DNA of 61,690 nt from Acidobacteriota bacterium (GCA_003225055.1 QIAU01000140.1:1-61690), one strand, 5' to 3'; shown: positions 17,252 through 26,096, counted from the stretch's first letter. Notes: generated by a model not told the origin, from the sequence alone. Numbers and translations are program-made.

Positions 17252-17449
17252 GGGCCAGGTGGCGTAGCTCAGGCGCAGTGTTACAGTTATCGATGCAGGC
17301 GGCACAGTTCCGCTACGTCGCGCATTTTCTCGCCATCAGCAAAATACCTACCAATTGCAGGGCGGGCAAGACCGAGTCCCGTCGCCAGCCTACCTATCGC
17401 TGGGGCACCGGCATCTAAAAATCATTCGCGCTTAACGTGGGTTCAGGTT

Positions 17450-17899
17450 GTGGGCTGGATAGAAGAACAATTCGAACGTCGAGTCGAGTCTCACCATCGC
17501 GAGCAGAATGATGAGGGCGCTGACGAGGGACGCTTGGAGTTGCTCGTTGATCGTAAGTGGGCCGAGTTCCTCAATGGACTACTGCGAGACGTAGAGGAGT
17601 ACCGCGAGCTAGGCGGCGAAGCAGCCGTGCGTAAGAGAAAGAACCAGTGCCGGATTTCCAATCCTTCTGCGGGAATCGCTGCCATGATCGCAGTTGATCC
17701 CGAGGCCCATACCATTCAGTACACCTATGAAGCCGAACAGGAGAACACAGCCGTGCCCGAAGGAGGCTTCTTCTCCATGCGGAGATCGCGACTGGCAGGC
17801 GTCGACTTGTATTCCGCCGATCAGCGGATCACGCTCGACGAGGCCCGCCGCATGGTGCTGGAGCCTTTGCTGTTCCCTAATCCGCCGCACGTGATGTAG
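17450..17899 (+). CDS. Hypothetical cytosolic protein
   Basis: 149 residues from GTG 17450, without a clear ribosome site. The N-terminal half is charged and helical (QFERRVESHHREQNDEG), the C-terminal half mixed alpha/beta (AAMIAVDPEAHTIQYTYEAE, LDEARRMVLEPLLFP). No signal peptide or membrane segment. Frame composition and the clean length make it a likely gene; family and function are unknown. It is convergent with the minus-strand gene ending at 17940. Confidence 0.55.
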   Translation: MGWIEEQFERRVESHHREQNDEGADEGRLELLVDRKWAEFLNGLLRDVEEYRELGGEAAVRKRKNQCRISNPSAGIAAMIAVDPEAHTIQYTYEAEQENTAVPEGGFFSMRRSRLAGVDLYSADQRITLDEARRMVLEPLLFPNPPHVM

Positions 17900-17939
17900 A
17901 GTGCACTTGCTGAAAAGGCATTTGGGATCCTTGAAAGGA

Positions 17940-18989
17940 TCACTTCGGACAAGCCAGAACAATCGGGTTTCGCCTTAGAACGCTGATTCTGCCTTGCCGG
18001 TCAACTAGGCCGTGAACCCTATCCCCACTCTTGCCAAAGCTGGTTCCGCTACGCTCGGGCATCAGGACATTCATGCTGAATGCATACTTGCTTGCCAAAA
18101 GTTCCAGATCGATGGCGCGCAGGGTTTCGTATTCCTGGAAAACCGCAAGTTTTTGCTCATCGGATAGTTCTTGGCGGCCTTCCAAGCCCAGGTGGCTTAG
18201 GACCGCGTTCAGGGTCGCGGAATCCTGTTCGATCTCCGCAAACGCCCGAATCTGCCGCAGTTTCTCATCGGCACCAATCACAGGAGGGCCGCAGACCCCT
18301 GCTTGCCCGAAATGACTCAGAAGGCGGTATCGCAAATACGGCAAGCTGACCTTTGCAATAGGGGTTGGCGCAGATTGCGGCTGTTCCCGGTCCCCTAACT
18401 CTCTGAGCGGCGGCGAGACATCATGATGTACTGACTCGGTACCTCCGCCAACCCTCCCTTGTCGATCGATGAAGACCTCTCGTGGAGATGCGTACTGCCG
18501 ACATTCAAGTGGCGGCCCGAAGGTGACTCTGTACTTGTCTCCTGAAGGCGCAAAATGTATTGCGTTCAATTCCCGATAGTCGCGGTACACCAGAAGTTTC
18601 TCATCATCCGAAAATTTGACTGCCTTCTTGAGACCGAGATGCTCCAAAATGACGTGAAAAGCCACACGGTCTTTCTTGATTTCTGGAAATTCCTTGCGCG
18701 CGCGCTCGACCAGGGTGGACAATTGAGGTTCGCACGGAAGTCTGTCGCCAAGGGCCGCAATAACGCGATACTTCAAGCCGAGCTCAGTTACTTTGTCGAG
18801 GGGCGGCGCGAAACTCGGCTGTGCGAAGCTTTCAGAAGAGCACTGCCCTGGGCCAAAACAAAGCACCAGGAGCACGCCCGCGATGGATGCGTGGGTCCGC
18901 GTCTTGCTGAACCAGGCACCAGCGTCCTGGCATTTTGCCCAAAACAGCAACATCCGAGCTCCAAGGTTTGACGCTCTCCGAAACCGCAT
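17940..18989 (-). CDS. Secreted protein with a duplicated domain of unknown function
   Basis: 349 residues. The first 55 include a hydrophobic stretch (ASIAGVLLVLCFGPGQC) that is a late signal peptide or membrane anchor; the true start may be at ATG 18953. The rest is two copies of one domain, about 72-180 and 219-338. They share LKYRV/LRYRL, HLGL, SDDEKLLVY/SDEQKLAVF, and a C-terminal FIDRQGRV/LVDRQGRI. The copies are clearly diverged, so the duplication is old. No family recognised. It is divergently transcribed from the DUF47-PiT phosphate genes. Confidence 0.7.
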   Translation of the reverse strand: MRFRRASNLGARMLLFWAKCQDAGAWFSKTRTHASIAGVLLVLCFGPGQCSSESFAQPSFAPPLDKVTELGLKYRVIAALGDRLPCEPQLSTLVERARKEFPEIKKDRVAFHVILEHLGLKKAVKFSDDEKLLVYRDYRELNAIHFAPSGDKYRVTFGPPLECRQYASPREVFIDRQGRVGGGTESVHHDVSPPLRELGDREQPQSAPTPIAKVSLPYLRYRLLSHFGQAGVCGPPVIGADEKLRQIRAFAEIEQDSATLNAVLSHLGLEGRQELSDEQKLAVFQEYETLRAIDLELLASKYAFSMNVLMPERSGTSFGKSGDRVHGLVDRQGRISVLRRNPIVLACPK

Positions 18990-19065
18990 GAGATATTAAG
19001 TGGTTTTGATGCGGCTCGTCACCTCCGCATCCAATCTGCGCTTACGACCAAGGAGCCCCAAACCA

Positions 19066-19680
19066 ATGCTCCGCCTGATCCCCCGGGAGACCAAGTTCTT
19101 CGACCTGTTCAACCAGGTCTCCAGCAACCTGACCGAAGGTGCACGGCTGCTGAAGAATATTCTGGAAGATCCGCGTGAGAATGCGGCGCGCGTCCAGCAA
19201 CTGCAAGAAATCGAGCATCGGGGCGATGACATGACTCACGCCATCATCACAAAGCTGAACCAGACTTTCATTACTCCCTTTGATCGGGAAGACATTCATC
19301 GCCTGGCTTCTTCCCTGGATGACGTGCTCGATTTTGTCAACGCTGCCGCCGTGCGCCTCATTCTTTACAAGATCGCCGACCCTCCGCCGGCTGCCGCCGA
19401 ACTTGCTGGATTGATCATCCAGCAGAGTGAGGAACTGGCAGTGGGTGTTTCCCTGCTGGAAAAAAATCAGATGGTGCTGGAACACTGCGTTGAGGTCAAC
19501 CGGCTGGAAAATGAAGCGGACCGCGTCAGCCGCAAAGCCATCGCATTGCTGTTCGATCAGGAGAGAGATCCGATCCGCTTGATCAAGATCAAGGAGTTGT
19601 ACGAGGTGCTGGAAAACGCCACCGACAAGGCGGAAGACGCAGCCAACGTGCTGGAAGCCGTGACTCTGAAGAGTGCCTGA
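19066..19680 (+). CDS. DUF47/PhoU-like phosphate transport regulator
   Basis: The start at ATG 19066 follows AAGGAG and gives 204 residues, the usual size of DUF47 proteins (TIGR00153 type). Features are the N-terminal FFDLF motif, the helical EIEHRGDDMTH segment and a second ENEADRVSRKAI, both of which supply PhoU-like metal-cluster residues, and a C-terminal YEVLENATDKAEDAANVLE. Such proteins accompany PiT transporters and are thought to regulate phosphate uptake. It is followed 47 bp later by the PiT gene, matching that context. Confidence 0.92.
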   Translation: MLRLIPRETKFFDLFNQVSSNLTEGARLLKNILEDPRENAARVQQLQEIEHRGDDMTHAIITKLNQTFITPFDREDIHRLASSLDDVLDFVNAAAVRLILYKIADPPPAAAELAGLIIQQSEELAVGVSLLEKNQMVLEHCVEVNRLENEADRVSRKAIALLFDQERDPIRLIKIKELYEVLENATDKAEDAANVLEAVTLKSA

Positions 19681-19727
19681 ATGTTTCCAGGTCTCAAAAC
19701 AGCAAACCACAAGAGGTACCGCTGCCG

Positions 19728-20777
19728 GTGAACACGGGACTCGTGGTTCTCCTCATCACGGTCATCACAGCTCTCCTTTTTGATTTTCTCAATGGGTTTC
19801 ACGATGCAGCCAACAGCATCGCGACGGTGGTTTCGACGCGGGTGCTGTCCCCAAGACTCGCCGTGCTCTGGGCAGCGTTTTTTAACTTTGTGGCCGCCTT
19901 CTTTCTCGGAACCGCCGTCGCCCACACCATCGGCAAGGGCATGATCCGGCTGGATGACGTCACGCAATACGTGGTGATTGCGGGTCTGCTGGGCGCCATC
20001 GTGTGGGACGTGCTGACCTGGTGGTGGGGTCTGCCTACTTCTTCTTCCCACGCCCTGATCGGCGGATACGCGGGTGCGGCGATGGCGCGCGCCGCGCTCA
20101 ATCGCGGCTTCTCCCAGGCCTTTGACGTCATCCTGCCAGAAGGTTGGACCAAGACGCTCGTGTTCATAGTTGTGGCACCGATTCTTGGCCTAGTGCTCGC
20201 TTTGATTTTCACGATTCTCACCTATTGGGTCATGCGTGGCGCATCGCCGCGCCAGGTCGACACCTGGTTTCGCAAACTGCAACTCCTGTCGGCTGCGGCC
20301 TACAGCCTCGGCCATGGAGGCAATGATGCTCAAAAGACGATGGGCATCGTGGCCGGCGCCCTCTACACCGCCGGTTACATAAGCAAGGTTGACATGTCGT
20401 TGAATTGGGGACGGTATCACTGGCCCATTATTCTAGGCGCGCACACCGCTATCGCCTTGGGAACCTATTTTGGGGGCTGGCGGATCGTGCACACCATGGG
20501 GTCGAAAATCACCAAACTCAAACCATTTGGCGGTTTCTGCGCGGAGAGTGCCGGCGCACTGACTCTGTTCGGCACGGCTTTGGCCGGGATTCCGGTGAGC
20601 ACCACGCACACCATCACAGGCGCGATCGTCGGGGTGGGCGCCGTGCACCGGCTTTCCGCAGTTCGCTGGGGGGTGGCCCGCCGCATAGTCTGGGCATGGA
20701 TTCTTACCATTCCTGCCTCTGCGATGGTCGCCGCCATCGTCTTCTGGATCATCCGGCTCGTCTACACGGCAGCTTAG
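19728..20777 (+). CDS. pit: PiT-family inorganic phosphate transporter
   Basis: 349 residues from GTG 19728. About ten membrane helices with the two PHO4 family signatures: FLNGFHDAANSIATVV near the N-terminus and SLGHGGNDAQKTMGIV in the middle. GLPTSSSHALIGG and GIPVSTTHTITGA are the paired re-entrant motifs. It is a cation- or proton-coupled low-affinity phosphate (metal-phosphate) symporter of the inner membrane. It pairs with the DUF47 gene just upstream. No Pho box is obvious in the short intergenic gap. Confidence 0.95.
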   Translation: MNTGLVVLLITVITALLFDFLNGFHDAANSIATVVSTRVLSPRLAVLWAAFFNFVAAFFLGTAVAHTIGKGMIRLDDVTQYVVIAGLLGAIVWDVLTWWWGLPTSSSHALIGGYAGAAMARAALNRGFSQAFDVILPEGWTKTLVFIVVAPILGLVLALIFTILTYWVMRGASPRQVDTWFRKLQLLSAAAYSLGHGGNDAQKTMGIVAGALYTAGYISKVDMSLNWGRYHWPIILGAHTAIALGTYFGGWRIVHTMGSKITKLKPFGGFCAESAGALTLFGTALAGIPVSTTHTITGAIVGVGAVHRLSAVRWGVARRIVWAWILTIPASAMVAAIVFWIIRLVYTAA

Positions 20778-20810
20778 GTCTCGGCGGTTTTTGCTACAAT
20801 CGCCTCTAGA

Positions 20811-21980
20811 ATGAGTTCGCCGTCACCCTTCACGGATGTTCCCACGGCGATCGAAGAAATTCACGCCGGCCGCATGATCGTGGTCGTCGATGACGAGGAC
20901 CGCGAGAATGAAGGCGACCTTACTCTCGCCGCCGAGAGGGTGACTCCCGACGGGATCAACTTCATGGCCAAACACGGGCGGGGCTTGATCTGTCTGGCCA
21001 TGACGGAAGAGCGGCTGGAGCACCTGCGCATCGGTCCCATGACAGCCGAGAACACGTCCCAGTACGGCACAGCCTTTTGCGAGGCGATTGACGCCCGCGC
21101 AGGTATTACGACCGGTATCTCGGCCTATGATCGCGCACGCACGATCAAAGTAGCCATTGATCCAGCGACGCGCCCGGCCGATCTGGCGCGGCCGGGACAC
21201 GTTTTCCCGCTGCGCGCCCGCAAGGGCGGTGTTTTGGTACGCGCCGGGCAAACGGAAGCTTCCGTTGACCTCGCCCGCCTTGCCGGCCTCGTCCCGGCAG
21301 GAATCATCTGCGAAATCATGAAGGACGATGGCTCGATGGCGCGCATTCCCGACCTCATCGAGTTCTGCCGCATGCACGAGATGAAAATGCTCACCGTGGC
21401 CGAGCTGATTCGCTACCGAATGGCCCACGAGCGCTACGTTCACCGGGTCGGCGAGGCGCTGGTAGAAACCCTGTATGGTGAGTTTCGCTTGGTTGCGTAT
21501 GAGAGCGAGGTGGATGGCAGCGAGTCCCAAGTGGCGCTGGTCCGAGGCCAGATCGAAGACAGTCCAACGCCGGTCCTGGTGCGCATGCACGCTCACTGCC
21601 TGATGGGCGACGTGTTCGGCGCTACCAGTTGCGATTGCCACCCCACCATCGAAGGTTCGATGCGTGCCATCGCGCAGGAGGGGCGGGGAGCGCTTATCTA
21701 CTTGCATCAGACCTCAAAGGGATTCTCAGTCGAGCGGATCGGCGAGAAGACGCTGCTTGCTTTTCATCGCGACCAACGACTGCCATCTTTGCCCGAAAGC
21801 GAGCGCAAGACGCAACGTGAAATCGGTATTGGGGCGCAGATTCTCTCCGACCTAAACCTGCGGCGAATCCGGCTGCTGACCAATCACCCTCGAAGAGTGG
21901 CCGCGTTGGAAGGCTTCGGAATAGAAATTGTCGAACAAGTGCCGATTCCGCTGGACAGGGTCAAAGCGGGAAGAGGCTAG
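20811..21980 (+). CDS. ribBA: RibBA: DHBP synthase fused to a degenerate GTP cyclohydrolase II domain
   Basis: 389 residues. The N-terminal half (to about 205) is a normal 3,4-dihydroxy-2-butanone-4-phosphate synthase: [11 protein letters not shown] (27-37), the basic [12 protein letters not shown] and TEASVDL. The C-terminal half has the GTP cyclohydrolase II fold with its three zinc Cys (263, 274, 276; HCLMGD, SCDC) and a [11 protein letters not shown] segment that keeps the Arg (336). The GTP-binding RQEGRG is HQTSKG (299-304), and the D and Y of the usual D-x-R-D-Y are T and I. The second domain may therefore be inactive or altered, with another RibA elsewhere. This makes the four-carbon unit of riboflavin. 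Confidence 0.92.
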   Translation: MSSPSPFTDVPTAIEEIHAGRMIVVVDDEDRENEGDLTLAAERVTPDGINFMAKHGRGLICLAMTEERLEHLRIGPMTAENTSQYGTAFCEAIDARAGITTGISAYDRARTIKVAIDPATRPADLARPGHVFPLRARKGGVLVRAGQTEASVDLARLAGLVPAGIICEIMKDDGSMARIPDLIEFCRMHEMKMLTVAELIRYRMAHERYVHRVGEALVETLYGEFRLVAYESEVDGSESQVALVRGQIEDSPTPVLVRMHAHCLMGDVFGATSCDCHPTIEGSMRAIAQEGRGALIYLHQTSKGFSVERIGEKTLLAFHRDQRLPSLPESERKTQREIGIGAQILSDLNLRRIRLLTNHPRRVAALEGFGIEIVEQVPIPLDRVKAGRG

Positions 21981-22055
21981 AACCGTACCTTGTCCCGGGA
22001 GCGAAGCGCAGGCTTCCTCGATTTCTCTCGGCTTCTTCTCTGATCTGAAAAGACG

Positions 22056-22319
22056 TTAGAACGGCTTTCTTGGCACGACATCGCTGTCGTTGATAAAGAA
22101 CTGGGCTGAGCATTGATCCGAGCCGCAGATCACCGGCAACAAGCCTGCGATCTGCTTGCGGGTAACCAGACCCAATGTGCCGCAGGCGGGACAGGATAAG
22201 ACGGCCCAGTAAGGATCTTCCTTTTCACCCACCTCACCGGCGTTCTCCAGCACGAAGATCGTGCCCGGCTCCATATATTCCGGGATCCATTCACTCAGGA
22301 TATTCAGTTCTCCCACCAT
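22056..22319 (-). CDS. Small zinc-ribbon-like protein of unknown function
   Basis: 87 residues with an excellent GGAGGGCAC ribosome site before ATG 22319. A CPAC pair (44-47 region) and a CGSDQC pair about 20 residues later suggest one zinc ribbon. The N-terminus is acidic and hydrophobic (ILSEWIPEYMEPGTIFVLE). No signal peptide. Family not recognised; a nucleic-acid or protein-binding role is possible. It sits 28 bp downstream of the MerR-type gene on the same strand and is probably co-transcribed from the promoter at 22863-22890. Confidence 0.75.
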   Translation of the reverse strand: MVGELNILSEWIPEYMEPGTIFVLENAGEVGEKEDPYWAVLSCPACGTLGLVTRKQIAGLLPVICGSDQCSAQFFINDSDVVPRKPF

Positions 22320-22347
22320 GTGCCCTCCAGTGGATCCAAATCTCCTG

Positions 22348-22815
22348 CTATGAAGCCGTTTTTCTTGCGCCTCCCGGCAAAACCGAACCGCTCCGTTTCT
22401 TGGCGCCGCGGACCTCTGCCTGTATCTGGCGAACTGCGTCGCTCAGGCAGACGGACAGCATGGGCTGCCGGGCATTTTTCAGAATGTCGACAATCTGACG
22501 CGCCGACGTTTCCAGATAAATGGTTCTCCCGTCCGTGAGCAGGTGATACTCGGAGGCGCCGCTCACCGTTTCGGCCAGTCTTTTCCCGAACTCCCGCTGC
22601 ACCAAATGCATCACCTTGCGCACCCGTTGCAGAGGGAAGCCCCGACGTCGTAATTCGCAAATGACCGCCACTTCCGCCAGGTCACCCATCGAATACAGGC
22701 GCCGGTGCCCTTCCCGAGCCGGGACCACGATCCCGCGTTCGTCCCACCACTGCAGCTGGCGGGGAGTGATACCGGTAAGGGCTACCACCTCATTGGATGT
22801 GAACCGTCTGTCCAT
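22348..22815 (-). CDS. MerR-family transcriptional regulator
   Basis: 155 residues from ATG 22815; an in-frame GTG at 22839 would add eight. The N-terminal winged HTH is typical: FTSNEVVALTGITPRQLQWW, DERGIVVPAREGHRRLYSM, LAEVAVICELRRRGFPLQRV. The middle (HLLTDGRTIYLET) may be a small ligand or dimer domain; no Cys set for metal sensing is present. A near-consensus promoter with an inverted repeat at the expected start site lies just upstream, suggesting autoregulation. The zinc-ribbon gene follows directly. Effector unknown. Confidence 0.85.
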   Translation of the reverse strand: MDRRFTSNEVVALTGITPRQLQWWDERGIVVPAREGHRRLYSMGDLAEVAVICELRRRGFPLQRVRKVMHLVQREFGKRLAETVSGASEYHLLTDGRTIYLETSARQIVDILKNARQPMLSVCLSDAVRQIQAEVRGAKKRSGSVLPGGARKTAS

Positions 22816-22830
22816 TTCGCTCGCAAATGT

Positions 22831-22860
22831 TTTAAACACAAGCTATAAATAATGTTTAAA
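22831..22860. promoter_or_regulatory. Inverted repeat, candidate operator of the MerR-type gene
   Basis: TTTAAACA (22831-22838) and TGTTTAAA (22853-22860) form a perfect 8-bp inverted repeat with a 14-bp spacer. It overlaps the expected transcription start and leader of the MerR-type gene. Binding is inferred. Confidence 0.45.
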
Positions 22861-22862
22861 GC

Positions 22863-22890
22863 ATTCTAGGGCCAGAATGTGTCCTGTCAA
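22863..22890 (-). promoter_or_regulatory. Sigma70-type promoter of the MerR-type gene
   Basis: On the minus strand, TTGACA (22885-22890) and TAGAAT (22863-22868) with a 16-nt spacer: perfect -35 and five-of-six -10. Expected start near 22856. Confidence 0.65.
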
Positions 22891-22897
22891 GAACAGA

Positions 22898-23176
22898 TTA
22901 GTGGATTTCGGAGGTGACTAGGGGAGTTCCTGGGGGGAAATCCAGATTTGCCGCCGAGGACGCCGAGCAAGAATTGCGGCCGCCACCTACGAAATGCACG
23001 ATCTCGAGCCGGTCACCGTCGGCAAGGTTGGTTTGCGCCCACCGGTCACGAGACACGATCTCGCGGTTCAGCTCTACGGCAACACGATCAGGCTTCAGGC
23101 CCATTTGTTCGATCAGCGACAAGAGCGTAAGTGGCCACTCGAAGCTCTTCTCTTCCCCGTTGATCTCCAGTTTCAT
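22898..23176 (-). CDS. thiS: ThiS-like sulfur carrier with a 26-residue extension after GGG
   Basis: ATG 23176 begins [20 protein letters not shown]. Residues 1-66 are a ubiquitin-like ThiS ([31 protein letters not shown]). Normal ThiS ends with this diglycine, which is adenylated and thiolated for thiazole synthesis. Here the frame continues for 26 residues ([17 protein letters not shown] onward), so the tail must be cut off before use, or the stop codon has been lost. The extension lies in DNA (GCCGCCGAGGACGCCGAG) resembling the intergenic sequence near 47750. No thiG, thiF or protease gene is adjacent. Confidence 0.75.
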   Translation of the reverse strand: MKLEINGEEKSFEWPLTLLSLIEQMGLKPDRVAVELNREIVSRDRWAQTNLADGDRLEIVHFVGGGRNSCSASSAANLDFPPGTPLVTSEIH

Positions 23177-23252
23177 CTGGTGTTGATTTTCGCAAGGCAA
23201 GGCTAAATTCGAGCAAGCAAGACCAAACCGGCGTACGGGCAGCACACCGGTG

Positions 23253-23837
23253 TTACACCCTCTTTAGCCGGAACTTGCGGGTTGCGGTGCGGCCTCTGTA
23301 ATCGGCCTGCACCAGGACAGAAGAGTCTCGGAGCGCGGATTCTTCGAGCTCCAGCTTGATCTCGGCAGTACCGCTCGCATCGCTAATCGCCTGGAAATAT
23401 AAGGGTTCGCGTTCTGGCCGGCCGAAGCGCGAAACCAGCCTGGCGCCTTCGACCGCTGCTCCGCCTTCCGTTACGCGCAGTTTTATGAGCAGGCCTCGGT
23501 TCGAGTGAACCGACTCAGCATTAATCCATTCCAGGTCCAGTTCCTTGATGGCGGCCAGTACCTCGGGACTCTCGCGCTTGTCGAGAACGCTCTCCAGCTT
23601 CCCTTCCCGGATGGAATCGAGCACGTAGCGGTGCTGGTCGCGGAGCAGGGCTTCCTTCTGCTTGTCCGTAAACAACGGATCAGTGGCGCGGTCGGCGTAA
23701 GAAGTCGCCCGTTTTCCGATGCAACGGCCCCGCACAAACACCTGGGTCTGGAACAGAAACTCCGCCTGGCGGGCTTCGCTTTGCACGTGGTACACAGTAT
23801 CGCCGTGCTTCACGTCGGTGTTGAACCCGAAAATCAT
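23253..23837 (-). CDS. Hypothetical protein with C-terminal beta domain
   Basis: ATG 23837 ([20 protein letters not shown]) gives 194 residues; upstream extension has no better start. The N-terminal part includes [20 protein letters not shown], the middle is charged and helical, and the C-terminal 75 residues look like one immunoglobulin-like beta domain ([31 protein letters not shown]). The FGFNTDVK...YHVQSE start recalls a conserved hypothetical family of Acidobacteriota; I know no function. It is divergent from nuoA, whose promoter lies between the two. Confidence 0.65.
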   Translation of the reverse strand: MIFGFNTDVKHGDTVYHVQSEARQAEFLFQTQVFVRGRCIGKRATSYADRATDPLFTDKQKEALLRDQHRYVLDSIREGKLESVLDKRESPEVLAAIKELDLEWINAESVHSNRGLLIKLRVTEGGAAVEGARLVSRFGRPEREPLYFQAISDASGTAEIKLELEESALRDSSVLVQADYRGRTATRKFRLKRV

Positions 23838-23920
23838 GGGATCTTTTTTTGCTGATCGCGCCAATAATACGGCGGAAACTCTCCATAGTGGCCTGATGCC
23901 CAGCGACTCCGCCCGCTCGC

Positions 23921-23948
23921 TTGACACTGAACGGATGCGAATTCTAAT
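23921..23948 (+). promoter_or_regulatory. Sigma70-type promoter of the nuo operon
   Basis: TTGACA (23921-23926) and TCTAAT (23943-23948), spacer 16 nt; perfect -35, five-of-six -10. Start expected near 23955, about 45 nt before nuoA. Confidence 0.65.
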
Positions 23949-23997
23949 CTAGACGGTTTAGCGTCGTGTCTGTGCCGGAATTATATATAGCTCCTTT

Positions 23998-24390
23998 ATG
24001 CCGGACAATTACTTCGCCCCCTATTTGCCGTTACTGATGCATTTCCTCGCGGCATGTTTGCTGGCGGCGGCGATCGTGGCTCTGTCGGCAATTCTCGGCT
24101 ATCGCAAACCTACTCGCGCCAAGCTCTCTCCTTATGAGTGCGGCATGACCCCACTGGGCGACGCCCGGGAACGTTTCTCGGTCAAATTCTATCTAGTGGC
24201 TATGATGTTCATTCTGTTCGATGTGGAGGCGGTGTTCCTCTACCCGTGGGCGGTCATCTTGCGGGATCTGAAGATGTTCGGGTTCTGGGAGATGCTGGTC
24301 TACATCGGCATCGTGCTGGTCGGCTTCGTCTACATCTGGAAAAAAGGAGTTTTGGACTGGGGTCCGTCTCGGGCGCGAGGGAGAGGTTAG
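23998..24390 (+). CDS. nuoA: NADH-quinone oxidoreductase subunit A
   Basis: 130 residues, three membrane helices, with the diagnostic loop KLSPYECGMTPLGDARERFS and VKFYLVAMMFILFDVEAVFLYPWA. NuoA is a membrane-arm subunit next to the quinone site; its Cys loop moves during turnover. First gene of the operon, 4-5 dozen bases after a strong promoter. nuoC starts at the very next base after its stop, so no room exists for nuoB, which normally comes second. Confidence 0.96.
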   Translation: MPDNYFAPYLPLLMHFLAACLLAAAIVALSAILGYRKPTRAKLSPYECGMTPLGDARERFSVKFYLVAMMFILFDVEAVFLYPWAVILRDLKMFGFWEMLVYIGIVLVGFVYIWKKGVLDWGPSRARGRG

Positions 24391-24888
24391 ATGCCTCTCG
24401 GGCCCGCTATCACTGATGTCGCACAACTTAAGAGCCATCCGGCGCTGGCCCGCATCTTGGCCTGGAAACCTGCTGCCGTCGAAGCCGCCAGATACGATCG
24501 CGACGAACTCACACTCTCGATCGAACGCTCCTTCATTCGCGACGTCTGCGCCCTGCTGCGCGATCAGGCGAAATGCCCGTTTAACTTCCTTTCTGACCTG
24601 ACTTGCGTGGACTGGTATCCCTCGGAACCTCGGTTTGAGGTTATCTACCAGCTACTCTCGATCCCGAACCGAGAGCGAGTACGGTTGAAAGTCCGCTTGA
24701 ACGGCAGTAGCCCGGTTGTGGAATCTGTCACTTCCGTGTGGCCCGCCGCTAATTTCTTTGAGCGGGAGGTTTTTGACCTCTTCGGGATCCGTTTCTCCGG
24801 ACATCCCTACCTGCGCCGCATCCAAATGCCAGAGGACTGGGAAGGCCATCCTTTGCGCAAGGACTACCCAGTGGAGGGCTACCGCTAG
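24391..24888 (+). CDS. nuoC: NADH-quinone oxidoreductase subunit C
   Basis: 165 residues of the 30-kDa subunit family, with CVDWYPSEPRFEVIYQLLSI, RLKVRLNGSSPVVESVTSVW and the signature FEREVFDLFGIRFSGHPYLRR near the C-terminus. It belongs to the peripheral Q module and contacts NuoB and NuoD. It abuts nuoA without a gap and lies 2 bp before nuoD, so translation is probably coupled. Not fused to nuoD as in enterobacteria. Confidence 0.95.
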   Translation: MPLGPAITDVAQLKSHPALARILAWKPAAVEAARYDRDELTLSIERSFIRDVCALLRDQAKCPFNFLSDLTCVDWYPSEPRFEVIYQLLSIPNRERVRLKVRLNGSSPVVESVTSVWPAANFFEREVFDLFGIRFSGHPYLRRIQMPEDWEGHPLRKDYPVEGYR

Positions 24889-24890
24889 CC

Positions 24891-26096
24891 ATGGCTCACC
24901 TGGCTCCAACCCCGAGGATTGAACCCGGTCAGGATCGCACCATGATCCTGAATATGGGCCCGCAGCACCCCTCGACTCACGGCGTGCTGAGATTGCTGCT
25001 GGAGATCGAGGGCGAGAACGTAGTCCGGATCATGCCGGACCTCGGATTTCTGCACACGGGAATCGAGAAAACCTGCGAAGCCAAGTTCTATCAACAGGTA
25101 GTGCCGCTCACCGACCGCATCGACTACCTCTGCCCCATGACCAACAATCTCTGCTATGTGCTGGCAGTAGAGAAGTTGCTGGGATTGGAGATCCCGCCGC
25201 GGGCGCAGTGGCTGCGCGTGATGCTGAATGAACTGACCCGGATCAACTCGCATCTGGTCTGGCTGGGCACGCACGCCATGGATATCGGCGCGCTGACCGT
25301 GTTCCTATACTGTTTCCGAGAACGCGAAGACGTGTTGCGGCTATTCGAAATGGTAAGCGGCCAACGGATGATGACCTCCTACTTCCGCATCGGGGGGGTG
25401 GCCCTGGAACCCCCGCTGGGATTCTTCGAGAAGGTGAAGGAATTCGCGGGCCGCTTCCCTGCCCGGGTGGACGAGTACGAAGATCTGCTCACCCATAATC
25501 CGATCTGGACGATGCGCACCAAGGGCGTGGCACGAATTACTGCCGAGGATGCCGTGGCTTTAGGCGCTTCTGGCCCAACGTTGCGCGGAAGCGGTGTGGA
25601 TTTTGATTTGCGGCGTGATATGCCCTACTCGAGCTACGAGAAATTCCAATTCAAAGTGCCGGTCGCAACCGAAGGCGACGTTTTTGCCCGGTACATAATT
25701 CGCGTGCAGGAGTTGCGAGAGTCGATTGCCCTCGTGAGGCAAGCGCTGGACGGCATGCCGGAAGGCCCGACCAAGGCAGACGCGCCCAAAGTTGTGCTGC
25801 CCGACCGCGAAAAGATGAAGACGCAAATGGAGGCGATGATCTATCACTTCAAGATCATCACCGAGGGCTTCACGGTGCCGGCGGGCGAGGTTTATCAGGC
25901 CGTGGAATCGCCGCGCGGTGAAATGGGTTACTACGTGGTGAGCGATGGTACCGCCAAGCCATATCGAGTGCACATGCGCTCCGCCTGCCTCGCGAATCTT
26001 CAGACCTTGCCGAAGATGTGCGAAGGGCGTTTGATTGCCGACGTGGTCGCCGCGATTGGCAGCATCGATATTGTGCTGGGTGAGATCGATCGGTAG
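24891..26096 (+). CDS. nuoD: NADH-quinone oxidoreductase subunit D
   Basis: 401 residues of the 49-kDa subunit family. MILNMGPQHPSTHGVLRLLL supplies the His and loop that bind the quinone headgroup; PDLGFLHTGIEKTCEAK, FREREDVLRLFEMVSGQRMM and the C-terminal IGSIDIVLGEIDR are standard. It forms the quinone chamber together with NuoB, which is not encoded here. A dispersed repeat follows before nuoE. Confidence 0.97.
   Translation: MAHLAPTPRIEPGQDRTMILNMGPQHPSTHGVLRLLLEIEGENVVRIMPDLGFLHTGIEKTCEAKFYQQVVPLTDRIDYLCPMTNNLCYVLAVEKLLGLEIPPRAQWLRVMLNELTRINSHLVWLGTHAMDIGALTVFLYCFREREDVLRLFEMVSGQRMMTSYFRIGGVALEPPLGFFEKVKEFAGRFPARVDEYEDLLTHNPIWTMRTKGVARITAEDAVALGASGPTLRGSGVDFDLRRDMPYSSYEKFQFKVPVATEGDVFARYIIRVQELRESIALVRQALDGMPEGPTKADAPKVVLPDREKMKTQMEAMIYHFKIITEGFTVPAGEVYQAVESPRGEMGYYVVSDGTAKPYRVHMRSACLANLQTLPKMCEGRLIADVVAAIGSIDIVLGEIDR

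Noticed and set aside
20778-20810. FMN riboswitch before ribBA
   Set aside because: Only 33 bp separate the pit gene from ribBA, too short for a riboswitch.
20823-21707. Open frame of about 290 codons opposite ribBA
   Set aside because: Antisense shadow of a well-recognised enzyme; typical of GC-rich coding DNA.
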